DNA of 9,812 nucleotides from Candidatus Peregrinibacteria bacterium (GTDB lineage: Bacteria; Patescibacteriota; Gracilibacteria; UM-FILTER-43-11). Of the stretch, positions 1-6,375 are shown in pieces. Position 1 is the stretch's first letter. Each line of letters opens with the position of its first letter. The stretch covers positions 1 to 9,812 of the forward strand of contig JAFGNE010000058.1 in the NCBI GenBank assembly GCA_016927155.1, given 5' to 3'. The notes beneath the pieces were generated by a model that did no database searches, was not told the DNA's origin, and was given only the letters and a program-made list of their open reading frames with translations. Made by a program: the position numbers and the translations under genes.

Positions 1-1347
1 CATGCCGCTTTTCAGGTAGCCGTTTTTAATGAGGATATTCTGCAGCTTGACCACCTCTTCGCCTTTTTGGTCCAAATCGATTTCCTGGTTTAGCTTGAAA
101 GGATCTGTTATTTCATGAACAAATTTTGTATTCATTAAATCAGGCTCAAAGTGGAGCGCCTGCCTTTCCAAAGGTTCTCCGGTAACCGTCAGGCTGGCCA
201 CTCGGGGAAGGTCTTGTCTGGCAGGAACCCAGGTTTGCATCTCCAGCGGAAATTTACCGACACGTTTCATTTTTTCTTCCAAAGCGGCGGTTAAGGCGGC
301 ATGGGTTTTTTTGCCGAAGTAACCTGCCCCTTTTTCCCATTCGTTCTGCAAAATCCCATTGTCTTTCTGGAATTCAAACACGGCATCCATTGTTTTTTCA
401 TCATAAATGCCCGTAAGATCGCCCTCATAATAATTTAATTCCCACAGCATACGCTGTAAAGCAGTCACATCGTCGCCGTCTTCATCACGGCCCAAACCGG
501 AAGCAAGCATCAGCCGGTTCTCTTCAAGCCGCTTCAATTCCTTTTCAACTTCGCTGTTATAATTTTCCAGCTTTTTTTTAAGGGCCGCTTGTGTTTTAGG
601 GCCGAAATGACCGGCGCCCGCGCTATCCGCGGAGGCAATGACGCCTTCATCCATCTGGAACACTTTTACGGCCTCCGAAGTCTGCGGGCCGTAAACGCCG
701 TCAATATCACCATGGAAATAACCGAATGTGGTCAACGCTTCCTGTAATTGTTTGATATCGGCGCTTTCGGAAACACGCGTGATGGGCTTGTTGAAAACCG
801 CGGGATTCTGGAGGCCTGCCTTTTTAAGCTGTTTCAGCCATCCGGGGGAATAATCGGATTTGACCCAATAATAATCCAAACTCGGTTCAACCTGGTCGGA
901 ATCCCAGAAAATTTCGCCCGTAACCAGTCTGGCGCCCCAATTAAGCGCGCGGGCAAGCCCCTCTTCGCCACGACCCATCCAAACGTCAATCCGGTCGTAA
1001 TTTTTACCGGAAAGGATAGCGCCGCCCCTGTCATGCACTTCCCCAACGCCAAGGCCGGGAATGCGCACGCGCGTGCCGAAGGGATAAGTTTTGGGAGCGG
1101 CCAGCATGCCGTCATAAACTTGTGTCCCGTCCGCGCCGTTCGTGCCGCGCCCGTTTAAACGGATATCCGCCTCATAACTGCCGCGGATATAAAATTCCTG
1201 GTCCGGAAGCGGCGAATAATAAGCGGTGACAAGAAACATCCTCTTTTCCCCCTCCGCCCTATCCGCCAGCACAGACGGCGCAGTCCCCAGAAATTGAAAG
1301 ATGACAAGCAGGATGCCGATGGATTTTTTGATCAATTTTTTTGTCAT
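1..1347 (-). CDS. Secreted 3D-domain protein with peptidoglycan-binding repeats (3' end outside window)
   Basis: The reading frame is open from an ATG at 1347 to the window edge, giving 449 codons without a stop. Residues 1-28 look like a Sec signal peptide: a lysine-rich start, the core GILLVIFQFL, and a likely cut after SVLA. Residues 75-145 form a 3D domain (named for three conserved aspartates): GTRVRIPG, then HDRGGAI with D106, then YDRIDVW with D118 and D121. This fold is related to the MltA/RlpA-like double-psi barrel of lytic transglycosylases. Peptidoglycan-binding type 1 repeats follow at about 195-255 (GVYGPQTSEAV) and 285-352 (GIYDEKTMDAV), and a third begins at about 425. The family acts outside the cell on or near the wall; the exact activity is unknown. 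An in-frame ATG at 1371 is disfavoured because it lies upstream of the expected transcription start. No Shine-Dalgarno sequence is seen. Confidence 0.88.
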   Translation of the reverse strand, partial: MTKKLIKKSIGILLVIFQFLGTAPSVLADRAEGEKRMFLVTAYYSPLPDQEFYIRGSYEADIRLNGRGTNGADGTQVYDGMLAAPKTYPFGTRVRIPGLGVGEVHDRGGAILSGKNYDRIDVWMGRGEEGLARALNWGARLVTGEIFWDSDQVEPSLDYYWVKSDYSPGWLKQLKKAGLQNPAVFNKPITRVSESADIKQLQEALTTFGYFHGDIDGVYGPQTSEAVKVFQMDEGVIASADSAGAGHFGPKTQAALKKKLENYNSEVEKELKRLEENRLMLASGLGRDEDGDDVTALQRMLWELNYYEGDLTGIYDEKTMDAVFEFQKDNGILQNEWEKGAGYFGKKTHAALTAALEEKMKRVGKFPLEMQTWVPARQDLPRVASLTVTGEPLERQALHFEPDLMNTKFVHEITDPFKLNQEIDLDQKGEEVVKLQNILIKNGYLKSGM

Positions 1348-1374
1348 TTTTGTTGGAAGCGAAAAAATCATAAA

Positions 1375-1403
1375 ATTTTACATATATAAAAGGAAGGTTG
1401 CAA
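1375..1403 (-). promoter_or_regulatory. Candidate sigma70-type promoter for the 3D-domain gene
   Basis: On the minus strand TTGCAA (1403-1398, 4 of 6 matches to TTGACA) is followed after exactly 17 bases by TAAAAT (1380-1375, 5 of 6 matches to TATAAT). Transcription would begin near 1368, giving a leader of about 20 bases before the ATG at 1347. The region is AT-rich, so chance matches are likely enough to keep this tentative. Confidence 0.4.
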
Positions 1404-1451
1404 GAAAATACCATTGCATGAATAAAAAAGTAGTTCTTAATACCCAAGCTT

Positions 1452-2489
1452 CTATTGGGCTGATTTCGTCAAAACTTCCGCCCTTCCCTTCTTATTCACA
1501 TACACCATATCCTCAATTCTCACTCCTCCAACTCCTTCAATATAGATACCGGGTTCAATAGTAAACAACATTCCTGGCTTTACGGTTTCCGTGCATAACG
1601 GATTGACGGTTGGCGACTCGTGAACCTCAAGGCCGACTCCGTGTCCCAACGAGTGACCAAAAGCTTTGCCGTAACCCGCCTTTACAATAACATCGCGACC
1701 GGCTTTGTCGATTTCACTAAACTTTCGGCCGATTTTCACCGCTTTTACAGCCGCCTGATTTGCCTGACAAACTATTGAATAAATTTTTTGTACAGTTTTA
1801 CAAGATTCACCAGTAAAAAATACCCGTGTCATATCGGTGCAATAACCCTTATATTTAAGGCCGAAATCGATAAGAAGGTGCTCCTTTTTCTTCAGCCGGC
1901 TTGGCTCTTTGCTGTGATGCACGTCCGCCGTATTTTTGCCGAAAGTGATGATGGGCTCGAACGAAAACCCCTCCGCGCCAAGGCCGCGTGCGATGGCGCG
2001 CAGGCTCCATTCCAAATCGTCTTCAGACATCCCGACTTTGACGCCTTTAATCCATAGCGCTAAGCATTCCTCCGTTATCCGGACAGCCTTGCGAATAATC
2101 TTCATTTCCTCTTCTTTCTTTATTGCGCGTACTTCTTCAACAAGTCCGCTAACCGGCAAAAGCTTTATCTTGGGCAATACCTTCTTGAGCGTCTTGTATT
2201 GCGACACTGTCAAATGCTGCTCTTCAAAACCAAGTGATTTCGCCCTGCCAATGAGTTTATCCAATTTCTTCTTATGGTCATAAATGCCAACTCCTTTGGG
2301 CAACATCTTTTTAGCAGAAACCAGGTAACGGAAATCGGTGATCAGAGTGGCTCTTTTGGGTGTCACAAAAAGTTTACCGTGTGAACCGATAAAACCGCAA
2401 AGGTATTGGACGTTGATTTTTTCCGTGATAAGGACAGCGGAAAGTTTTCGCCGTTTAAGTTCTTTTTGCAATGACTGGATACGTTTCAT
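1452..2489 (-). CDS. M24 family Xaa-Pro aminopeptidase/dipeptidase
   Basis: This 345-aa protein is a cytoplasmic metallopeptidase that removes N-terminal residues preceding proline or cleaves Xaa-Pro dipeptides. Residues 1-120 match the creatinase N-terminal domain in layout, and the pita-bread catalytic domain spans about 125-340. All five expected metal ligands are present: D208 (LLIDFG), D219 (CTDMTR), H283 (GHGVGLEVHE), E312 (TIEPGIY) and E326 (VRIEDMV). H290 is the usual second active-site histidine. Length and domain order are normal for bacterial PepQ/YpdF-like enzymes; choosing between aminopeptidase P and prolidase is not possible from sequence alone. The ATG lies 10 bases after the stop of the upstream 110-aa gene, so the two are probably co-transcribed. 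No Shine-Dalgarno sequence precedes it. Confidence 0.93.
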   Translation of the reverse strand: MKRIQSLQKELKRRKLSAVLITEKINVQYLCGFIGSHGKLFVTPKRATLITDFRYLVSAKKMLPKGVGIYDHKKKLDKLIGRAKSLGFEEQHLTVSQYKTLKKVLPKIKLLPVSGLVEEVRAIKKEEEMKIIRKAVRITEECLALWIKGVKVGMSEDDLEWSLRAIARGLGAEGFSFEPIITFGKNTADVHHSKEPSRLKKKEHLLIDFGLKYKGYCTDMTRVFFTGESCKTVQKIYSIVCQANQAAVKAVKIGRKFSEIDKAGRDVIVKAGYGKAFGHSLGHGVGLEVHESPTVNPLCTETVKPGMLFTIEPGIYIEGVGGVRIEDMVYVNKKGRAEVLTKSAQ

Positions 2490-2499
2490 AAAAACCAGG

Positions 2500-2832
2500 C
2501 TAAATATCTTCTTTTTCTCCCCCCTCCGTTATCGCTCTCATATTCTTAACCAGCCTTTCTCTTTCCACCAGTGTGCGGAAAATAAAACGGATATCCATAG
2601 TACGGGTTACCCGACAATAAAGCGTCTCGAGGTTATCATTCGAAAAGCGGGACTTCAGGATTTCGCTGCGAAGCCTCCTGAGTTCTTTCGCTAAAACCTT
2701 ACCTTTATACATTTTATTGGATCCATAAATCTCGGGGATAGAAAACAGCTGCCGCACCAAATCATCAAAAGTTCCGATCTCTTTAGGGTCAATTCGCGGC
2801 GTATCCGGAGAAGTAAAAGCTTTTTCAACCAT
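2500..2832 (-). CDS. Unrecognised 110-aa soluble protein upstream of the M24 peptidase
   Basis: I do not recognise this family. The protein is charged and looks largely helical, with basic stretches (KELRRLRSEILKSR at about 49-62, VERERLVKNMR at about 88-98) and an acidic tail ending EGGEKEDI. There is no signal peptide, membrane segment or cysteine pair. One cysteine, at about residue 73, sits in LYCRVTRTMDIR. Ten bases separate its stop from the peptidase ATG, so they likely form a two-gene operon with this gene first. The frame is supported by its placement between the divergent intergenic region and the peptidase, and no overlapping frame looks better. No Shine-Dalgarno motif precedes the ATG; instead a perfect inverted repeat ends 11 bases upstream. 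Function unknown. Confidence 0.7.
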   Translation of the reverse strand: MVEKAFTSPDTPRIDPKEIGTFDDLVRQLFSIPEIYGSNKMYKGKVLAKELRRLRSEILKSRFSNDNLETLYCRVTRTMDIRFIFRTLVERERLVKNMRAITEGGEKEDI

Positions 2833-2843
2833 AGTTTGGATTC

Positions 2844-2874
2844 AGTTTAAAATAAAAGGGTTTTATTTTAAACT
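2844..2874. repeat. Perfect 14-bp inverted repeat with 3-base spacer
   Basis: The arm AGTTTAAAATAAAA at 2844-2857 and its exact reverse complement at 2861-2874 flank GGG. It lies in the 132-bp gap between the 110-aa gene (minus) and purC (plus), 11 bases from the ATG of the former. Each arm contains TAAAAT, a good -10 hexamer, so it carries a -10-like element in both directions. It could be an operator for a dimeric regulator overlapping the promoter, or an A-U hairpin in the leader of the 110-aa gene. No U-tract or GC-rich stem marks it as an ordinary terminator. Confidence 0.85.
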
Positions 2875-2904
2875 ATTTTTGTTTTTAATTAAATCTATAA
2901 AAAC

Positions 2905-2933
2905 TTTCCGCCTTTCTTATTTTACCTTAAAAT
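2905..2933 (+). promoter_or_regulatory. Weak candidate promoter for purC-purE
   Basis: TAAAAT at 2928-2933 (5 of 6 matches to the -10 consensus) follows a poor -35, TTTCCG at 2905-2910, after 17 bases. It would start transcription near 2940, leaving about 25 bases before the ATG at 2965 and ruling out the TTG at 2938 as a start. The poor -35 keeps this low. Confidence 0.25.
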
Positions 2934-2964
2934 AAAGTTGTCTGTCTTTAACTCCTCCAAAAAA

Positions 2965-3939
2965 ATGCCAAACCGCGACGTCATTAAGGCCAACCTCAAA
3001 AACGCGATCACCAAAACCGAGCTTAAAGGCTTTAAAAAGCTGGCCACGGGCAAAGTGCGCGATACGTATGAGCATAAAGGACAGCGGATCATTGTAACGA
3101 CAGACAGGCAATCGGCCTTTGACCGGATCCTGGCGGCCGTGCCTTTCAAGGGCGCCGTGCTCAACCTTTTCAGCGCGTTCTGGTTTGAACAGACGAAAGA
3201 CATTTGTCCCAACCACATTATCGCGGTACCGGATCCCAATGTTTCCATTGTCAAAAACCTGAAAATGCTGCCGGTGGAAATGGTCGTCCGTGGCTATATC
3301 ACAGGCACCACCGACACTTCCGCCTGGGTGAATTACCAGAAAGGCATGCGCACCTTCTGCGGAGTGGAACTGCCGGAAGGGCTGAAAAAAAACCAGAAAT
3401 TCGATAAACCCATCATCACGCCGACGACGAAACCGGAAACCGGCCACGATGAAATGATCTCGCGCGAGGAAATAATCAAGCGCGGGCTGGTTCCGGAAGC
3501 CACATACAAAAAAATGGAGGAATGCACCCTTAAAGTCTTCGCGCGGGGGCAACAACTGGCCGCGGAAAAAGGATTCATCCTGGTGGACACCAAATACGAA
3601 TTCGGCCTGGATGACGACGGAAATGTGGTGCTGGCGGACGAAGTGAACACGCCCGACTCTTCCCGCTACTGGATCGCGGCCACTTATGAAGAAAGATTCG
3701 CCAGAAACGAAGAACCACAAAATTTTGACAAGGAATTCCTGCGCCTGTGGTTTCGCGAACACTGCGACCCGTATAACGACCCCGAACTTCCGCCCGCGCC
3801 GGATGACTTGGTGGAAGAATTGTCGTATCGTTATATCGACATTTACGAAAAACTGACGGGGAAGGCCTTTGAATACCATGCCGACGAACCGATCCTTAAA
3901 AGGATTGAACGGAATCTCAACAATTATTTCACTAAATAA
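2965..3939 (+). CDS. purC: Phosphoribosylaminoimidazole-succinocarboxamide (SAICAR) synthetase
   Basis: PurC joins CAIR and aspartate with ATP to give SAICAR in the cytoplasm. The 324-aa product is the long form like yeast Ade1 (about 306 aa), not the roughly 240-aa E. coli form. Visible family motifs are GKVRDTY (29-35), VTTDRQSAFD (44-53), VEMVVRGYITGT (104-115), PIITPTTKPETGHDE (149-163), ILVDTKYEFG (205-214) and DEVNTPDSSRYW (225-236). I chose the ATG at 2965, which starts MPNRDVIKANLKN; the frame stays open to a TTG at 2938, but that adds nine unconserved-looking residues (SVFNSSKK) and may lie before the transcription start. No Shine-Dalgarno sequence precedes the ATG. Eight bases separate its stop from purE, so the two form an operon in the same order as the domains of animal PAICS. 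Confidence 0.96.
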   Translation: MPNRDVIKANLKNAITKTELKGFKKLATGKVRDTYEHKGQRIIVTTDRQSAFDRILAAVPFKGAVLNLFSAFWFEQTKDICPNHIIAVPDPNVSIVKNLKMLPVEMVVRGYITGTTDTSAWVNYQKGMRTFCGVELPEGLKKNQKFDKPIITPTTKPETGHDEMISREEIIKRGLVPEATYKKMEECTLKVFARGQQLAAEKGFILVDTKYEFGLDDDGNVVLADEVNTPDSSRYWIAATYEERFARNEEPQNFDKEFLRLWFREHCDPYNDPELPPAPDDLVEELSYRYIDIYEKLTGKAFEYHADEPILKRIERNLNNYFTK

Positions 3940-3947
3940 CCAACCTT

Positions 3948-4397
3948 ATGCTCGTCCCCATCATCATGGGTTCCAAAACCGACGAACCCCACGCGCGCAA
4001 TATTGCGGATGTTCTGGAGCAATACGACGTAAAAGCCGAACTTTACGTGGCCTCCGCCCACAAAGTGCCGGAACTGGTGCTGGATATCGTGAACGATTTT
4101 AATAAATCCGATGATGAAATCGTTTACATCACGATCGCCGGCCGCAGTAACGGCCTTTCCGGTGTCGTCGCCGCCAATTCCATTCACCCCGTCATCGCCT
4201 GCCCGCCGTTCAGGGATAAGGCCGACTACCTGGCCAACATCCATTCCTCGCTCATGATGCCCTCAGACACGCCAAGCATGGTGGTCGTGGACCCGCAAAA
4301 CGCCGCGATGGCCGCCCTGCGGATTTTGGCGCTGACGGACAAAGGCCTGCGCAAAAAAATCGCGAAACATATCAATGAAATGAAAGAAAATTTTTAG
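3948..4397 (+). CDS. purE: AIR carboxylase, class II PurE
   Basis: The 149-aa protein makes CAIR, the substrate of PurC. Family landmarks are GSKTDEPHA (8-16), SAHKVPE (36-42) and the glycine-rich 64-70 loop. That loop reads AGRSNGL and is followed by PVIACPP (81-87). This matches the AIR carboxylase domain of animal PAICS (AGRSNGL, PVISCPP). Ordinary bacterial class I N5-CAIR mutase has a GAGGAAHLPG-type loop here. Class II enzymes carboxylate AIR directly with CO2, so no PurK is required, and none is in the window. The C-terminal part SLMMPSDTPSMVVVDP fits the same class. Its ATG is 8 bases after purC and lacks a Shine-Dalgarno motif. The gene is distinctly GC-rich compared with the convergent gene beyond it, from which it is separated by only 12 bases. 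Class assignment is by motif memory, not alignment. Confidence 0.93.
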   Translation: MLVPIIMGSKTDEPHARNIADVLEQYDVKAELYVASAHKVPELVLDIVNDFNKSDDEIVYITIAGRSNGLSGVVAANSIHPVIACPPFRDKADYLANIHSSLMMPSDTPSMVVVDPQNAAMAALRILALTDKGLRKKIAKHINEMKENF

Positions 4398-4409
4398 ATT
4401 GTCTCCGGA

Positions 4410-6182
4410 TCAATAAGTTACACGGGTAGAAAAAATTGCTTTTTTCATTCCAGGTAATTTGAAGTTAACGTCAAAAGAAATACGTTGTTTTCTTGCGTCA
4501 GGAAGAGCAAATTGCCCCTCATGAAAACCCGCTAAAGAAAAAATTTTCCCCTCCAATATTTTATCATCCGGCGCTAAGGCGACCGCGATACGGATGCCGT
4601 TCCCAAATTCTTTATAAAGAGCATTCGCGATTTCTTCAGACACATGCCCCTTTAACCCTTCCGGACCATAATGATAGGAAGGTGGAAATTTAACAAAAAT
4701 GTCCCGAACAGCAACTCTGATTACCGGATCCACATCATTCTTTTTTATTTTCCCAAGAAAATCCTTTGCCCCCTTAACGGTTTTTATGGCATTAACTCGC
4801 CCTGGATTAAAACCTTTGATGTACCGGGTAAGTGGACTTGCCAATACAGCTTTTTTCCACCGGCTAACAGCTTCTGAATCACTTTCGGCTTCATTCCATT
4901 CAAAACCGGGAAATGGCCAATAAAAATGCTGAATTTCTTCCGAAGGAACTCCAAGCATAGAACCCATTTTATCAGTGATATAAGCAATGGGCTCTCCTGT
5001 TTTCGTTATCCTTTCATAAATAGGTCGCGCGGTTAATTCAAGAAAGAGGGCAAATTCTTCAAGGGTGATGATCTCGTCATACCGCTTCTGCAATTCCGGC
5101 GGGAGCACTTTATATAGCTGCTGGTTTTTAGAATCGTTCTTTATTTCTTCAACAGTTTTCCCCTGATCCACAACGGATTGGATAAGAGGAAATGATTCAT
5201 TAAGATTCGTGTTGCTGTTATTAACAACAGAAGAAATAACGCGCCTCACCCTTCCCGGAGGACGCGTATCCCCATTCCCGTCATCTAAAGAGGCGACGGA
5301 GTCTCGCACCTGACCCGTCATTTCCGCGACATCCTCATAATAAATAGCCGCAAGCACAATAAACATAACAGCCAGCGCAGCAGTAGCACGGGGAAGATTG
5401 CGCTTAGCGCTTGAAGCCAAATCACGACCCTTGTCATAAACCTCAACATCCATCTTCTGCCTTTTTTCCAGAAGTTTTTTAAAAATCCCTTCAGCCGTTT
5501 CCAATTCAGGAACCTGAACAGATTTGATGATAGGATCATTAAAAATATCTGCATCAGAATCTAAATGGCTGGCAAGAAGCGAAAGGTCAGCCAAAAGCTT
5601 TTGAAGTTCTTTCGTTTCGGTTTGAAGGCGTTTACGGCTATTTTGTCTCCTACCCAGCCGATCCTCAGCAACCTTAAGGCGGCTTACCGCCTGCTGTAAT
5701 TTTTTAGCATCTTCAGGATTATTGGTTTCCTCCAGCAAAGCAAGCTGCTCACCAGAGGAACGCTTTTCTTTCTCTCTTTCAGTGATTTCGGCATCAAGTC
5801 CAGTAATCTGTTCTTCTTTTTCATCTATTTTCCCGCTCAAAACTTTAAAAATTTCATTGAGCTTACGGTAAAAATCAAGCGTAGCAAGGTATTGAGAAAT
5901 TGCTTCAGGAAAAGGCTCTGAATTTTTAAGCCCCGCGCTAACCACACCTTTTATCCGGATGCCTGCCTCCTCCTCCGCTCGATAGGAATAAGACGTTTCA
6001 TCACATTCCAGCTGATTACAAAAATGGTCAATAACAGACCATAAACCATCCAGATAACTTTGCGGCATGTCGCAAGAAATACCCGATTTTTCCTGCGGTA
6101 ACGGAAACAGATTGTTAATCGCTTTCCTGATCTTTTCCACAAAACGCTCCGTAACCGATTCCGGTGGCAAAACAGTTTCCAT
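4410..6182 (-). CDS. Unrecognised coiled-coil protein with one transmembrane segment
   Basis: No family is recognised. From the ATG at 6182 the product is 590 aa. Its first ~95 residues are mixed. A heptad-like, Lys/Glu/Gln/Leu-rich coiled coil spans about 100-205 (for example KIDEKEEQITGLDAEITERE). A basic stretch (SSAKRNLPR) precedes one membrane helix at about 265-282 (ATAALAVMFIVLAAIYY). A Pro/Gly/Asp-rich linker and a C-terminal domain of roughly 300 residues follow, containing HFYWPFPGFEW. By the positive-inside rule the coiled coil would be cytoplasmic and the C-terminal domain outside. The frame stays open to an ATG at 6299 (629 aa), but a promoter overlaps that ATG and the extra 39 residues look non-coding, so the internal start, with AAGGA just ahead, is preferred. 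Sampled lines are 35-43% GC, well below purE. It ends 12 bases from the convergent purE stop. Confidence 0.8.
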   Translation of the reverse strand: METVLPPESVTERFVEKIRKAINNLFPLPQEKSGISCDMPQSYLDGLWSVIDHFCNQLECDETSYSYRAEEEAGIRIKGVVSAGLKNSEPFPEAISQYLATLDFYRKLNEIFKVLSGKIDEKEEQITGLDAEITEREKEKRSSGEQLALLEETNNPEDAKKLQQAVSRLKVAEDRLGRRQNSRKRLQTETKELQKLLADLSLLASHLDSDADIFNDPIIKSVQVPELETAEGIFKKLLEKRQKMDVEVYDKGRDLASSAKRNLPRATAALAVMFIVLAAIYYEDVAEMTGQVRDSVASLDDGNGDTRPPGRVRRVISSVVNNSNTNLNESFPLIQSVVDQGKTVEEIKNDSKNQQLYKVLPPELQKRYDEIITLEEFALFLELTARPIYERITKTGEPIAYITDKMGSMLGVPSEEIQHFYWPFPGFEWNEAESDSEAVSRWKKAVLASPLTRYIKGFNPGRVNAIKTVKGAKDFLGKIKKNDVDPVIRVAVRDIFVKFPPSYHYGPEGLKGHVSEEIANALYKEFGNGIRIAVALAPDDKILEGKIFSLAGFHEGQFALPDARKQRISFDVNFKLPGMKKAIFSTRVTY

Positions 6183-6279
6183 ATCCTTAAGGGAAGGCGT
6201 TTTTCGTGAAAGAGGCAGGAGAATAGTAGGGCGTTGTTCTGACAAAGAGGAATGCGTTACAAAATAGAGATTGGTGCTA

Positions 6280-6307
6280 ATAATATATAAAAAAATCATT
6301 TTGTCAA
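6280..6307 (-). promoter_or_regulatory. Strong candidate sigma70-type promoter for the coiled-coil membrane protein
   Basis: On the minus strand a perfect TTGACA (6307-6302) is followed after 16 bases by TATTAT (6285-6280, 5 of 6 matches). Transcription would begin near 6273, giving a leader of about 90 bases before the ATG at 6182. The alternative ATG at 6299 lies inside the spacer and could not be translated from this transcript. Confidence 0.6.
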
Positions 6308-6317
6308 TGAATCACCT

Positions 6318-6346
6318 TTACCTCCATTCTAAAAAATAGCTATACT
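6318..6346 (+). promoter_or_regulatory. Candidate promoter for purB and the hydrolase
   Basis: TATACT at 6341-6346 (5 of 6 matches) stands 17 bases after the weak -35 TTACCT (6318-6323); with an 18-base spacer TTTACC at 6317 fits a little better. The start would be near 6353, with a leader of about 23 bases to the ATG at 6376. Its -35 is about 10 bases from the -35 of the divergent promoter. No PurR-like operator was recognised. Confidence 0.45.
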
Positions 6347-6375
6347 GGAAGCACAGCCAAAATAACCCCGCAAAA

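Noticed and set aside
1443..1459. Inverted repeat CCCAA/TTGGG around the M24 stop codon as a terminator
   Set aside because: The stem is only 5 bp and the T-run begins about 11 bases later on the minus strand, too far for an intrinsic terminator.
2938..2964. TTG start for purC nine codons upstream of the ATG
   Set aside because: No ribosome-binding site precedes it, the added residues do not resemble the family N-terminus, and the candidate promoter would start transcription after it.
2917..3879. A 320-codon open frame on the minus strand opposite purC
   Set aside because: It is a shadow of purC: the translation is Phe/Val/Arg/His-rich with no recognisable motif, while purC is certain on the other strand. 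The other long antisense frames opposite purE, purB, the hydrolase and the deaminase are shadows for the same reason.
4429..4446. GAAAAAA/TTTTTTC inverted repeat just past the purE stop, as a purE terminator
   Set aside because: The stem is almost pure A-T and lies within the 3' coding end of the convergent gene (codons for MKKAIFS); it is explained by the coding sequence.
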